A stretch of DNA of 64,000 nucleotides from Streptomyces sp. NRRL F-525 (lineage in GTDB: Bacteria > Actinomycetota > Actinomycetes > Streptomycetales > Streptomycetaceae), in NCBI RefSeq assembly GCF_000716605.1, contig NZ_JNXE01000023.1:1-64000 (forward strand), given 5' to 3'. Below the pieces are notes generated by a model. That model did not search any database. It was not told the origin of the DNA and saw only the letters and a program-made list of their open reading frames with translations. Below are positions 7,739-17,167 of the stretch, one piece after another (position 1 is the stretch's first letter; every line of letters begins with the position of its first letter). The translations under genes and the position numbers were made by a program.

Positions 7739-8794
7739 ATGCCCAGAAACGCACTCAAGATCGCCGTAGCCGTATCGCTCTGCGCCACCCCGCTCCTCAC
7801 CGCCTGCGGCGGTACCTCCGCCGCCTCCGACGCCAAGGTCGTCACCGTCTACAGCGCCGACGGGCTCAAGGGCGAGAACGGCGACGGCTGGTACGACCAG
7901 GTCTTCAAGGACTTCGAGAAGCAGACCGGCATCGAGGTCAAGTACGTCGAGGGCGGCTCCGGCGAGATGGTGCAGCGTGCCGTCCGGGAGAAGAGCAACC
8001 CGCAGGCGGATGTCCTCGTGACCCTGCCGCCGTTCATCCAACAGGCCGACAGCAAGGGGCTGTTGCAGAAGTACACCCCGGCCGGTGCCGACCAGGTCAG
8101 CGGCGCCGACAAGGCCACTGACGGCACCTGGACCTCCGTCGTCAACAACTACTTCGGGTTCGTCTACAACAAGAAGCAGCTCGCCCAAGCGCCCACCACC
8201 TGGGACGAGTTGCTCGACGGCAAGTACAAGAACAAGCTCCAGTACTCCACGCCCGGAGTCGCCGGCGACGGAACCGCCGTACTGATCAAGGCGATTCACG
8301 ACTTCGGCGGGAAGGACGCGGCCCTCGCCTATCTGAAGAAGCTGCAGTCCAACAACGTCGGCCCGTCCGCCTCGACCGGCAAGCTCGCGCCCAAGGTCGA
8401 CAAGGGTGAACTCCTCGTCGCCAACGGCGATGTGCAGATGAACTACGCCCAGTCCAAGACCATGCCGAACCTCGGCATCTGGTTCCCGGCGAAGCAGGGC
8501 GGCAAGCCCACCACCTTCGCCCTCCCGTACGCGGCCGGTCTCGTCACCAAGGCCCCGCACAGCGCCAACGGCAGGAAGCTCCTCGACTACCTGCTCAGCC
8601 GCACCGCCCAGCAGCAGGTCAGCTCGGTCGGCGGCGGCTTCAGCGCCCGCCAGGACGTCAAGGCCACCGACGCCAACGCCACCGCCCTGACCAAGCTCAT
8701 GACCGGCGTCGAGATCTTCCAGCCGGACTGGTCGGACATCGACAAGAACCTGACGTCGTACGTCGAGGACTGGCAGTCCGCGACCGGCAGTTGA
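7739..8794 (+). CDS. Extracellular solute-binding lipoprotein, phosphonate-type ABC importer
   Basis: 351 aa. Signal peptide with lipobox LTAC (cysteine near residue 22), so the protein is anchored to the outer face of the membrane. The rest is a type II periplasmic-binding fold (family 1/6, PotD/iron/aminoethylphosphonate-like) with TTWDELLDGKYKNKLQYS typical of this class. Last gene of the cluster, 48 nt after the second permease, with AGGAG upstream of ATG 7739. Its stop lies 3 nt from the end of the convergent HAD gene, leaving no room for a separate terminator. Confidence 0.85.
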   Translation: MPRNALKIAVAVSLCATPLLTACGGTSAASDAKVVTVYSADGLKGENGDGWYDQVFKDFEKQTGIEVKYVEGGSGEMVQRAVREKSNPQADVLVTLPPFIQQADSKGLLQKYTPAGADQVSGADKATDGTWTSVVNNYFGFVYNKKQLAQAPTTWDELLDGKYKNKLQYSTPGVAGDGTAVLIKAIHDFGGKDAALAYLKKLQSNNVGPSASTGKLAPKVDKGELLVANGDVQMNYAQSKTMPNLGIWFPAKQGGKPTTFALPYAAGLVTKAPHSANGRKLLDYLLSRTAQQQVSSVGGGFSARQDVKATDANATALTKLMTGVEIFQPDWSDIDKNLTSYVEDWQSATGS

Positions 8795-8797
8795 GTC

Positions 8798-9577
8798 TCA
8801 GATCAGGTCGACCAGGTCCGCGATGGACTCCACGACCGTCGTGGGGCGGTAGGGGTAGCGCTCCACATCACCCCTGGTCGTCAGCCCGGTGAGGACGAGG
8901 AAGGTCTCCATCCCGGCCTCCAGTCCCGCGAGGACGTCCGTGTCCATGCGGTCGCCGATCATGGCGCTGGTCTCCGAGTGCGCGCCGATGGTGTTCAGCG
9001 CCGACCGCATCATCAGCGGGTTCGGCTTGCCGACAAAGTAGGGCTCCTTGCCGGTCGCCTTGGTGATCAGCGCGGCCACCGACCCGGTGGCCGGCAGGGC
9101 GCCCTCGGGCGAGGGGCCGGTGTTGTCGGGGTTGGTCGCGATGAACCGGGCCCCGTCGTTGATCAGCCGGATCGCCTTGGTCAGGGCCTCGAAGGAGTAC
9201 GTCCGGGTCTCGCCCAGGATCACGAAGTCCGGGTCGGAGTCGGTCAGCACGTACCCCGCGTCGTGCAGCGCCGTCGTCAGCCCGGCCTCGCCGATGACGT
9301 AGGCGGTGCCGCCGGGGTGCTGGTTGTCCAGGAAGGCGGCGGTGGCCAGCGCCGAGGTCCAGATGTTCTCCACCGGGACGTCGAGACCGATCCGGCTCAG
9401 GCGGGCGTGCAGGTCACGCGCGGTGTAGATCGAGTTGTTGGTGAGGACCAGGAACGGGCGCCCCTTCTCCCGCAGCGTCTTGATGAACGCCTCCGCGCCG
9501 GGCACCGGGACGCCCTCGTGCATCAGCACCCCGTCCATGTCGGTGAGCCACGATTCGATGGGCTTGCGCTCTGTCAT
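8798..9577 (-). CDS. HAD-IIA hydrolase (NagD/pNPPase-like)
   Basis: 259 aa. Nucleophile motif DMDGVL near residue 13, the TNNS segment of motif II, the C2-type cap, and MIGDRMDTDVLAG for metal binding. Family members dephosphorylate small metabolites such as sugar phosphates, nucleotides or p-nitrophenyl phosphate. ATG 9577 is chosen because GCAGGAGTG lies just upstream on the minus strand; an in-frame start 17 codons earlier lacks a site. Convergent with the phosphonate-type transporter but not clearly part of it. Confidence 0.8.
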   Translation of the reverse strand: MTERKPIESWLTDMDGVLMHEGVPVPGAEAFIKTLREKGRPFLVLTNNSIYTARDLHARLSRIGLDVPVENIWTSALATAAFLDNQHPGGTAYVIGEAGLTTALHDAGYVLTDSDPDFVILGETRTYSFEALTKAIRLINDGARFIATNPDNTGPSPEGALPATGSVAALITKATGKEPYFVGKPNPLMMRSALNTIGAHSETSAMIGDRMDTDVLAGLEAGMETFLVLTGLTTRGDVERYPYRPTTVVESIADLVDLI

Positions 9578-9700
9578 GGGTGGGCACTCCTGCGGTACGC
9601 GGGCATGTGAGGTGACCATGCTATGCACCTTCCGGCGCCGTCCCCCATATGGAGCAGCGGGGCGTGGCTGAGGATGCGGCCGTCCGCTGTGAGGAGGAGT

Positions 9701-9716
9701 CTCCAGATATCTGGAG
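9701..9716. promoter_or_regulatory. 16-bp perfect palindrome over the ribosome binding site
   Basis: CTCCAGATATCTGGAG reads the same on both strands. Its right end contains the GGAG of the ribosome binding site of the gene starting at 9724. It could be a repressor operator, or an RNA hairpin that hides the binding site. Confidence 0.5.
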
Positions 9717-9723
9717 GTTCACG

Positions 9724-10272
9724 ATGGGTTCACTGAAAGTCACACTCTGTGCGGGTGCCGCGGTGGTCCTCACGGCGCTCACCCCGACGGCGTACGCGGC
9801 GGACGGAGGCGGTGTCACGGTGACCCCCGCCTCCCCGTCCCCCGGCGCCGACGTAGCGCTCAGGATCAGCGGCTGTGCCGGTACGACGGGCTCGGCGGCG
9901 TCCGCCGCGTTCGTCGCCGACGCCAAACTGGTCGGCGCGTCCGGCACCCTCGCAGGCGAGACCCGGGTCCGCACCTCGCTGGAACCGGGCAGCTACGACG
10001 TGAGGATCACCTGCGGGAGCGTGACGGTGAAGGGCGCGATCAAGGTCGTAGAACACGGGTCCCAGTCCCCGTCGGCACCCCCCTCCACCCCCGCCTCGCC
10101 GGTCGCCCCCGTCCACGCGGGCGGCGGCGGTGCGGCGGCGCACCTCGCGGCCGTGGACGCGCGGGCCGCCGGTCCCGGTACCGCGCACGCGGTGGTCGGT
10201 CTCCTGCTGGCCGGTGTCGCCGCGACGGCCGTGGCGCTGCGCAGCGCCCGCCGGGGCCGCAGGACGGGCTGA
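9724..10272 (+). CDS. Secreted membrane-anchored protein next to a sortase
   Basis: 182 aa. A signal peptide (cleavage near AYA|A), an Ig-like beta-rich domain of about 100 residues (VTVTPASPSPGADVALRISG), a Pro/Ser/Ala linker with GGGG, one C-terminal helix and an RRGRR tail. The layout looks like a sortase substrate, but I see no LPXTG or LAXTG before the helix. ATG 9724 follows a good site (GGAGG, 7 nt). The sortase gene starts 6 nt downstream, so the two are co-transcribed. Confidence 0.75.
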   Translation: MGSLKVTLCAGAAVVLTALTPTAYAADGGGVTVTPASPSPGADVALRISGCAGTTGSAASAAFVADAKLVGASGTLAGETRVRTSLEPGSYDVRITCGSVTVKGAIKVVEHGSQSPSAPPSTPASPVAPVHAGGGGAAAHLAAVDARAAGPGTAHAVVGLLLAGVAATAVALRSARRGRRTG

Positions 10273-10278
10273 CCGGCC

Positions 10279-10962
10279 ATGTTCGATCACGACGGGCCCG
10301 CCGAGCACGAGCGTTCCTCCGGCACCGGGCGGCTGCTGACCGGGGTCGCCTGGGCCGTGCTGCTGCTCGGACTCTGGCTGTGGGGACAGGACCTGACCGA
10401 CATCCGGCTGGGCATATCCGCGCCGACGACCGGTGACGTGGCGGCGGTCGGACGCCCCCCGGAGGCCGAACTCCCGCCCGCCGCCAAGCCGTTGGGCAAC
10501 GCGCTGCCACAGCGCATCGACATCCCCCAACTCGCCGTCCAGGCACCGGTGGTGGCCCGCGGCCTCGACACCCAGGGCGCGATCGACCCACCGCCGTTCG
10601 ACCAGGCGGCCGTGGTCGGCTGGTACGGGAGTGGAGTACGGCCCGGAGCCGTCGGAACGGCCCTGATGGTCGGGCACGTCGACACCGAGACCCGCCCCGC
10701 CGTCTTCTACAAGCTCAGCACCCTCCGCCCGGGCGGCACGATCCGCGTGATCCGCGACGACGGCAAGGTCGCCGAGTTCACCGTCGACGACGTCCGCGTC
10801 CTGACCCGCGCCCACTTCGACGCCCAACAGGCCTACGGCACCCGGCAGTCGGGCCGCGCCGAACTCCGCCTCATCACCTGCGGCGGCACCTTCGACCGCG
10901 TCGGCCGCAGCTACACGGCGAACGTCATCGTGTCCGCCTACCTCACCGGCACCGGACTCTGA
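10279..10962 (+). CDS. Class F-like sortase
   Basis: 227 aa transpeptidase anchored by one N-terminal helix (about residues 19-36), catalytic domain outside. Catalytic His133 (VGHVD), Cys201 (LITCGG) and Arg210 (GRSYTANV) are all present. The TLRPGGTIRV and CGGTFD segments are typical of the class E/F actinobacterial group. It would cleave a C-terminal sorting signal and join the protein to a cell-wall nucleophile. The obvious partner is the secreted protein encoded just upstream, although that lacks a standard motif. Confidence 0.85.
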   Translation: MFDHDGPAEHERSSGTGRLLTGVAWAVLLLGLWLWGQDLTDIRLGISAPTTGDVAAVGRPPEAELPPAAKPLGNALPQRIDIPQLAVQAPVVARGLDTQGAIDPPPFDQAAVVGWYGSGVRPGAVGTALMVGHVDTETRPAVFYKLSTLRPGGTIRVIRDDGKVAEFTVDDVRVLTRAHFDAQQAYGTRQSGRAELRLITCGGTFDRVGRSYTANVIVSAYLTGTGL

Positions 10963-11212
10963 CAACCGGGCCCGGCCGACGACCTGCTCCCCCCTGAAGC
11001 CGCCGACCGGGCTGGTCCTCAACCGCACGCGCACGGGTTGCGGGAGTAACCCGGCGAACGGCGCGGGAGGTCTGGAAAACCAGTGGTGGAAGGTGTGTGT
11101 TCGGGCCAGGGGCCAGGGCCGTTGGGAATGACTCTAGAACGAATGGGCGTCCGGGCCTAGAGGGCAAATAACGCCATGTCTCACAGCAGTTGCGCACTGT
11201 CATATGCACTGG

Positions 11213-11956
11213 TCACAGTCGGTCCACAGGTCCCCCCTCGATCACCGCCCGCGCGACCCGGTCCAGCGGCATCCGGCGCCGCCGCGCATGCCCGCGCAGC
11301 GCGGTGAACGCCTCGTCGGTACCGACCTGCCAGCGCTCGGCGAGCATCCCCTTGGCCTGCTCGATCCGCACCCGGCTCGACAACGCCTCCTGCAACTGCC
11401 CCGCCAGGGAACGGGATTGAGCGTACGCGCGGTGGTTCTCCAGCCCCAGACCGACGGCATCGGCGAGCGCCTGCGCCACCACCAGCTCCGAACGCCAGCT
11501 GTCCGAGGCGCAGTTGGGCAGCGCCGTCGCGAACACGTTGAGCGCGCCGAACCGCGTGCCCCGCCGCCGCACCGGCACCGCGAAGGTCGCCACGACGCCG
11601 TACCGCAGGGCCCGCTCGGTGAACTCCGGCCAGCGGGCGGCCGCATGGGCCGCACCGATCGACACCGGCGGTACGGGCCGCCCGGACCCGTAACTCTCCA
11701 GACAGGGCCCGCCGTCGCGCTGAGCGGCAAGCAGTTCGAGCGCCATGTCCTCCCGACCACCGCACGTGCTCCCGCCCAACGCCACCGCCTCACCACCGTC
11801 GATCAGCACGATCCCGGCAGCCCGAGCGGACAGCAGCTCCACGCAGTGATCGGCCAGCCGACGCAGATAGTCCCCGGTGTCGAAGGTCTCCGTCAGGGTG
11901 TCGGCAGCCTCCACCAGCGCCGCGGCCAACCGGCCCTCCCGGGTCGTGTGGTGCAT
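11213..11956 (-). CDS. GAF-ANTAR domain regulator
   Basis: 247 aa. GAF domain at about residues 20-165, then a helix and the RNA-binding ANTAR domain (RVRIEQAKGMLAERW) at about 180-240. ANTAR proteins bind paired hexaloop RNA structures and prevent transcription termination. The ligand of the GAF domain cannot be told. ATG 11956 follows GGAGAAGG; the longer frame has no good site. It stands alone, divergent from cslZ, and no ANTAR target hairpin pair is obvious nearby. Confidence 0.8.
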   Translation of the reverse strand: MHHTTREGRLAAALVEAADTLTETFDTGDYLRRLADHCVELLSARAAGIVLIDGGEAVALGGSTCGGREDMALELLAAQRDGGPCLESYGSGRPVPPVSIGAAHAAARWPEFTERALRYGVVATFAVPVRRRGTRFGALNVFATALPNCASDSWRSELVVAQALADAVGLGLENHRAYAQSRSLAGQLQEALSSRVRIEQAKGMLAERWQVGTDEAFTALRGHARRRRMPLDRVARAVIEGGPVDRL

Positions 11957-12133
11957 GACAGCCACCTTCTCCCTGCCCCGGAACCGAGCGCGCCGGGCAG
12001 ACCCTAGGCCGCGCATCTACCCACAAGGGCGGAGGTGTAACAGCCCGCCGACAACACCCCGGGCGTTCTCGTGGGCGGCACGCCACGTATGTCACGATTG
12101 ACCCTTGGATCGGTACAGCCAAGGGGGAGTTGG

Positions 12134-13162
12134 ATGTACGGCAGCCAGGGGACCCCGGTCTCCTTCGGCACACGGACGTCGGCGCTGGTCCTGGGGGCGG
12201 CACTGCTGATGGCGGGGTGCTCCTCCTCCGGGGACGGAGACAAGAAACCCGACGTGAACGCGAAGATCACCCAACAGCCCGACGGATCCGACCCGATCTG
12301 GGTCAACCCGGACACCAACGCGGCCCGCCAGCTGGCCACTTACGTCGACGCGGGCAAGACGGCGGAAGCCGAGCAGATCAGGAAGATCGCCGAACAGCCG
12401 ACCGGCGAGTGGATCGGCGCGGAGAACCCGAAGGCGGAGGCCCAGGGCTTCACCGAGGCCGCCGACCAGGCCGGCCGCACCGCCCTCCTGGTCCTCTACA
12501 ACATCCCGCACCGCGACTGCGGCCAGTACTCCCAGGGCGGAGCGGGCGACGGCGACGCGTACCGGGCGTGGATCGACGCGGTGGCCCAGGGCATCGCGGA
12601 CCGCAAAGCCACGCTGATCCTGGAACCGGACGCCGTCCTCCACCTGGTGGACGGCTGCACTCCCACCCAATTCCAGGCGGAGCGCTACGACTTGCTCGCC
12701 TACGCGATCACCAAGCTCAAGTCCCTGAAGAACACCAAGGTCTACCTGGACGCCGGAAACGCGGGCTGGGGCCACCCCGACGAGATCTACCAGCCCCTCG
12801 AACGAGCAGGCATCGCCAAGGCCGACGGCTTCGCGGTCAACGTCTCCAACTTCTACTCCACCCAGGACTCCATCGCCTACGGCAAACAACTCTCGGCAAA
12901 AACCGGCGACAAACACTTCGTCATCGACACCAGCCGCAACGGCAACGGCCCCTACACGTCCGGCAACACAGACGAGAACTGGTGCAACCCCCCAGGCAGG
13001 TCCCTGGGAGAAACCCCCACGACGAAGACCGCAGACCCGTTGGTGGACGCCTACCTGTGGATCAAACGCCCGGGTGAGTCGGACGGCGAGTGCAAGGGCG
13101 GCCCGAAGGCGGGCGATTGGTGGCCAAGTTACGCACTGAACCTGGCCAAGTCTTCCAACTAA
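12134..13162 (+). CDS. cslZ: GH6 family glycoside hydrolase (CslZ)
   Basis: 342 aa secreted lipoprotein: signal peptide with lipobox LMAGC (Cys29), then a GH6 cellulase domain. The segment ILEPDAVLH carries the catalytic acid aspartate of the family, and KTADPLVDAYLWIKRPGESDG the conserved C-terminal loop. The start ATG 12134 follows AAGGGGGAG. In S. coelicolor the homologous gene lies next to cslA-glxA and acts on, or trims, the beta-glucan-like polymer at hyphal tips. It is convergent with glxA, with a dispersed repeat between the two. Confidence 0.85.
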   Translation: MYGSQGTPVSFGTRTSALVLGAALLMAGCSSSGDGDKKPDVNAKITQQPDGSDPIWVNPDTNAARQLATYVDAGKTAEAEQIRKIAEQPTGEWIGAENPKAEAQGFTEAADQAGRTALLVLYNIPHRDCGQYSQGGAGDGDAYRAWIDAVAQGIADRKATLILEPDAVLHLVDGCTPTQFQAERYDLLAYAITKLKSLKNTKVYLDAGNAGWGHPDEIYQPLERAGIAKADGFAVNVSNFYSTQDSIAYGKQLSAKTGDKHFVIDTSRNGNGPYTSGNTDENWCNPPGRSLGETPTTKTADPLVDAYLWIKRPGESDGECKGGPKAGDWWPSYALNLAKSSN

Positions 13163-13183
13163 CGCAAGGCCGCACGCCCTGCT

Positions 13184-13252
13184 TTTAGGGGCGCGGGGCT
13201 GTATCGATTTGCGGCTCCGCCGCGTGGGCGCGACCAGCCCCCACGCCCCCGC
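13184..13252. repeat. Variant dispersed repeat between convergent genes
   Basis: Starts TTTTAGGGGCGCGGGG and ends GCGCGACCAGCCCCCA, the two ends of the element at 47784, but the middle is replaced by an AT-richer segment around ATCGATTTGCGG. It separates cslZ and glxA and can fold into a GC-rich stem, so it may serve as a two-way terminator. Confidence 0.65.
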
Positions 13253-13268
13253 ACCCAAAACACAACCC

Positions 13269-15203
13269 CTAGGGCACCTTCACCCACACTGCCTTACTCG
13301 GCGTCCCCTGATCATCATCCACAAACAGCATGTACCACCCCGACTGCACCAAGTTCCGATCCTTAGGCACAGTCACCGTGACCTTGTCCCCAGCAGTCTT
13401 GAAGTCCAGGGCAATAGACCGCTGATCAACATCCGTCACATGCGTAGACGCACTGGGCCGAATCAACCGCACCTTCTTGATCGAAGAAGCATGCGCCGAG
13501 GTGAACGTCCCCGAAGCCCCCCGAGCAATAACCCCCGGCCCCCCAGAAAGATCCGGCCGAGAATCCCGGTAAAGATACGGCGGCGTATAGATCTCGATCC
13601 GCTGCTCAAAAACCCCCGGCTTCGTATCCGCCTTGTCCGCATACAACGGATTGGACCCGAAGAACATCACCCGCCCGTCCGGCAGCAGAATCGACCCGGA
13701 GTGATAGTCCCGCCCGACCAGCGGATCGGCGACCTCCTCGAACGTATTCGTATCCGGGTGATACAGCCGAGCCTGAAGGATGTCGGACTCACCACGCCCC
13801 CGATAATCCTCGGACCCACCCGAAACCAAAACGGTGTCATCAGGCAGGATCGAGGTCTGCGGATACCGGGTCCCCTTCTCCAACGAGGGCCCGTCCACGA
13901 ACTTGGGATCGGCAGCCTTCAGATCGACGAGCCGGGTCTTGTTGGTGGACAACTTCGACTCCCCAACACCCCCACCCCCGATGACCATGTACTTCTCGTC
14001 CTGAGCCGGCGCCAACAACACAGTCGCCGAGGTCTCCAACATGTTCGGATCACTGAGCCCCGGCACCTTGGTGAACGCGTTGGTGTCGACGTCCCAAATC
14101 CCCGGATCCCGCCCCACGTTGTCCGGCCCGTACCCCGCATTGGATCCCGAGTAGAACAACTTCCCGTTCTCCATCAGGAACAGCGCAGGATACGTAGGAA
14201 ACTGCCGCTTGGTCTTCGTGTACGTCCACTTCTTCGTCGCCGGATCAAAGACCTCGTTCTTCCCCGGCACCAACTGCCCGATGTCATCGAGCCCGGAGAC
14301 ACTGAGCACTTTCCCATCGCTCAAGGTCGTCAACGTCGGATACCATCGAGCCTCGTTCATCGGATCGACCTTGATGTACTTCTCGGCGACCGGATCGAAC
14401 TCGTACGCGTTCTTGATCCCCTCGAAGTCCCGCTTGTCCAGCCCGAACTTGTTCCCGATGCCGTACGTGTTGCGCTCGTCGGCGCCGGTCAACCCCTGGA
14501 TCCGGTAGTTGTCCTGGGCCCCGGTCTCGTACTTGGTGCCTTCCTTCGGTGCCTCGACGACGACCCGGGCGTAACCGGGGTTGTTCCGCAGGAACTTGCC
14601 GGTGTTCTTGTCGAACACCTTGGTCGCACGCGGAATCAGCGCCGAATCCGTGGACACGAACGACTTGCCGTTCGCCTTGCCCGTGAACCTCGTCCCCTGA
14701 GGCAGCGTCATCGGCTTGTCGGGATTCTCGTTGTAGAGAATCATGACGCCACCCGCCTTCTTGACGTCCCCCTTCAGCTTCTCGTACTTCTTGGTGCCGC
14801 CCGCGATGAGGATGTTCCCGTTGGCGAGTTGGGTGTGCCCCGTGCAGAACAGATCAGCGGGAGTCGGGACCTTCTTGATCGTCCCCTTCACCGGGTCCCA
14901 TATCCGCGATTCGAACTTCTTCGCGTTGAAGTTGTCCTGGTTGTTCCCCGAGCCCGCGACGAGCAGCACCTTCCCGGTGTGCAGCAGCACCGCGTGAATG
15001 GTGTCCTGCCGGTACTCCTTGGGGAACTGGATGATGTCCCAATGCCCGTTGTCGGCCTTGTACTCGGGCTTGTTGATGACGTACTGGTGGTATCTCTCGG
15101 TCCCGAATCTGTACAGCCAGGGCCCGTTCATCCCGGCCAGGGCGAGTACGACCACCGTGCTGATCGCGAGTCGACGGGCACGGCGCCGGCCGGCTTCCTT
15201 CAT
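13269..15203 (-). CDS. glxA: Copper radical oxidase GlxA
   Basis: 644 aa, kelch beta-propeller, anchored by one N-terminal helix (about residues 11-28) with the enzyme outside. Family chemistry: a mononuclear copper with a Cys-Tyr radical cofactor oxidises terminal galactose-like or aldehyde groups to give peroxide. Cys120 in LFCTGH is the cross-linking cysteine; several kelch blades (GKVLLVAGSGN, GNILIAGGTKK, DTVLVSGGSED) follow, then a C-terminal Ig-like domain. It overlaps the end of cslA by 4 nt and is translated after it. In streptomycetes both are needed for the tip glycan and for aerial growth. Confidence 0.9.
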   Translation of the reverse strand: MKEAGRRRARRLAISTVVVLALAGMNGPWLYRFGTERYHQYVINKPEYKADNGHWDIIQFPKEYRQDTIHAVLLHTGKVLLVAGSGNNQDNFNAKKFESRIWDPVKGTIKKVPTPADLFCTGHTQLANGNILIAGGTKKYEKLKGDVKKAGGVMILYNENPDKPMTLPQGTRFTGKANGKSFVSTDSALIPRATKVFDKNTGKFLRNNPGYARVVVEAPKEGTKYETGAQDNYRIQGLTGADERNTYGIGNKFGLDKRDFEGIKNAYEFDPVAEKYIKVDPMNEARWYPTLTTLSDGKVLSVSGLDDIGQLVPGKNEVFDPATKKWTYTKTKRQFPTYPALFLMENGKLFYSGSNAGYGPDNVGRDPGIWDVDTNAFTKVPGLSDPNMLETSATVLLAPAQDEKYMVIGGGGVGESKLSTNKTRLVDLKAADPKFVDGPSLEKGTRYPQTSILPDDTVLVSGGSEDYRGRGESDILQARLYHPDTNTFEEVADPLVGRDYHSGSILLPDGRVMFFGSNPLYADKADTKPGVFEQRIEIYTPPYLYRDSRPDLSGGPGVIARGASGTFTSAHASSIKKVRLIRPSASTHVTDVDQRSIALDFKTAGDKVTVTVPKDRNLVQSGWYMLFVDDDQGTPSKAVWVKVP

Positions 15204-17167
15204 TCCTTACGACCCCCCGCCCCACCGAGCGCGATCTGCATGGTCTGCTCTCCCGTGCCGCCGGAAGCCGCCCAACTGGGCTTCTGCTGAGGGGAATGCG
15301 GGGCCTGAGCGACCGGCGACGGCCGCGGCGCCGGAACGGCGTCCTGAACCACGTCCGGGAGGACAGCGGACGACCGCTTCCTCTCCTGCCGCACCATGTA
15401 CCGCCAGGCGAGGATCGGCGACGCGGTGATCAGCAGCGCGAACGTCGCCCAGGTGATCATCGCCGGATGGGAGTGCCCGTTCTCGAACCCCGCGATCAGC
15501 GACCCGGCGAAGATCAGGATGAAGAACCAGTGCACCCGGAACGTCCCGAACAGCGTGTCGGGGCTGGCCGAGTCACCCTTCGGCGTGACCACGAACCTGC
15601 TCTTGCGGCGCAGCACGGCGTCCAGCAGCGAGCGCGCGTATATCGGCGCCGACAGCGCGGACATCACCATGCCCGCGACCCCGCCCGACCCCTCCGGCTC
15701 GTGCGGCGAGACGTTGTGCCGCCGGTTCCAGATGTAGAGCCCGATCTGCAGCGCGGACGCGTTGCCGTAGAGCATCAGCCACACCGTCGGGTCGATGTTC
15801 ACGCCCGAGGCGCCCATCCCCAGGAACAGGGCGCAACTCAGCGCCGCCAGTATCCAGTTGAGGGCCGACATCGGGTAGAAGATGATCATCATCGTGTAGT
15901 TGAAGAACTTCCCCGGAGGCATCGAGAAGAAGCCCTTCCAGTACTGCTTGAGGATCGTCTCGTACGTCCCTCTGGACCACCGGAGTTGCTGCGTGAAGAA
16001 GTCCGTCCAGGCGCTGGGCCCCTCGCCGACCGCGAGCACGTCCGGCGTGTAGACCGACTTCCACTTCTTCCCGGTGACCGGGTTCTTCGCCCGGTGCATC
16101 TCAAAGCCGGTCGCCATGTCCTCGGTGATCGAGTCGTACAGGCCGCCGATCTGCCGAAGTGCCGTGATCCGTACGGCGTTTGACGTGCCGACGAACATCG
16201 GCGAGCCGTAGCGGTTGCCGGCCCGCTGGATCAGGGCGTGGAAGAGGAACTGCTGCGACTCGGCCGCCTTGGTGACCGGGCCCTCGTAATTGCCGTACAC
16301 CTGGGGGCCGATGACGAAGCCGACGTCCGGGTCGCGGAAGAAACCCAGCATCCGCTCCAGGTAGTTGGGCAGCGGCACGTGGTCGGTGTCGACGGAGGCG
16401 AAGTAGTCGTACGCGTCGCCGTGCGCGTCGAGCCAGGCGTTGTAGTTGCCGTGCTTGGTCTTCGCCCGGTGCGCGCCCTTGGGGCGGTTCCACTTCTCGA
16501 CTCCCTTGCGGGTGAAGTGGTGTACGCCGAGCCGCCCGCAGACGGCCTTGACCTCGGGGTCGTCGCCCTCGTCCAGCAGCCACACATGCAACAGCCCCCG
16601 GTGGCGCAGCCGTACGGCTGCCTCCAAGGTCTTGGTGACCATCTCCAGGGGCTCCTTGCCGGGCACGAAGGTCGTGATGAACGCGACTCTCGTGCCGGTC
16701 TCCGGCACCACCGGGACCGGGTCGCGGGCGACCAGCGTGGCGTGCGCGTTGGACAGCACGTTCATGCAGCGGAAGAACTCGATCAGGCCGATCGCGACCA
16801 GCATCACGATGTCCAGCGCGGGCAGGAAGTCGTAGGCGGGATAGTCGCGTTGGGTCCAGTGCTCGGGCTGCATCAGCCAGCCCAGCAGGATCAGGGAGAG
16901 CAGCGGCGCCGCGCCCAGCATGAGGGCGGCGCGCAGGCGGTGCGTCTCCTGCGACAGCAGCGACCGGTACTGGACCTTGTACGGCTTGCCCGGCTCGGGC
17001 TGCGTGAGGGGTCCCGCCAGGCGGCTGTAGTGCTCGTAGTCGTATCTCGGAAGTGTGCTCTTGATCCGCTGGAGACCGGCGGTCCGGTGTCCCGGGACTC
17101 TGAGCTCGGTGGTTTGTGTCTGTGACGGGTCGAGGTTGTGCCGGGCGCCCGTCGGCGTCGACGTCAT
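15200..17167 (-). CDS. cslA: Cellulose-synthase-like glycosyltransferase CslA
   Basis: 655 aa GT2 enzyme. Two N-terminal helices (about 80-135), cytosolic catalytic domain with DEGDD, the metal-binding DTDH, the catalytic TED (SITEDMATG) and QQLRWSRG (the QxxRW motif of processive synthases), then about five C-terminal helices. It polymerises a beta-glucan at the hyphal tip in co-operation with GlxA and DivIVA. ATG 17167; a small inverted repeat lies in the leader just upstream. First gene of the cslA-glxA transcript. Confidence 0.92.
   Translation of the reverse strand: MTSTPTGARHNLDPSQTQTTELRVPGHRTAGLQRIKSTLPRYDYEHYSRLAGPLTQPEPGKPYKVQYRSLLSQETHRLRAALMLGAAPLLSLILLGWLMQPEHWTQRDYPAYDFLPALDIVMLVAIGLIEFFRCMNVLSNAHATLVARDPVPVVPETGTRVAFITTFVPGKEPLEMVTKTLEAAVRLRHRGLLHVWLLDEGDDPEVKAVCGRLGVHHFTRKGVEKWNRPKGAHRAKTKHGNYNAWLDAHGDAYDYFASVDTDHVPLPNYLERMLGFFRDPDVGFVIGPQVYGNYEGPVTKAAESQQFLFHALIQRAGNRYGSPMFVGTSNAVRITALRQIGGLYDSITEDMATGFEMHRAKNPVTGKKWKSVYTPDVLAVGEGPSAWTDFFTQQLRWSRGTYETILKQYWKGFFSMPPGKFFNYTMMIIFYPMSALNWILAALSCALFLGMGASGVNIDPTVWLMLYGNASALQIGLYIWNRRHNVSPHEPEGSGGVAGMVMSALSAPIYARSLLDAVLRRKSRFVVTPKGDSASPDTLFGTFRVHWFFILIFAGSLIAGFENGHSHPAMITWATFALLITASPILAWRYMVRQERKRSSAVLPDVVQDAVPAPRPSPVAQAPHSPQQKPSWAASGGTGEQTMQIALGGAGGRKE

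Noticed and set aside
10963..11212. Patch around 11075-11120 (CTGGAAAACCAG, then GTGTTCGGGCC) looking like a tRNA-Ser anticodon arm and T-arm
   Set aside because: Anticodon stem has only three pairs and no acceptor or D-arm can be folded; taken as chance.
13209..15290. Long open frame of 693 codons on the plus strand opposite glxA
   Set aside because: Antisense frame caused by high GC; the translation is low-complexity and glxA on the other strand is fully supported by motifs.
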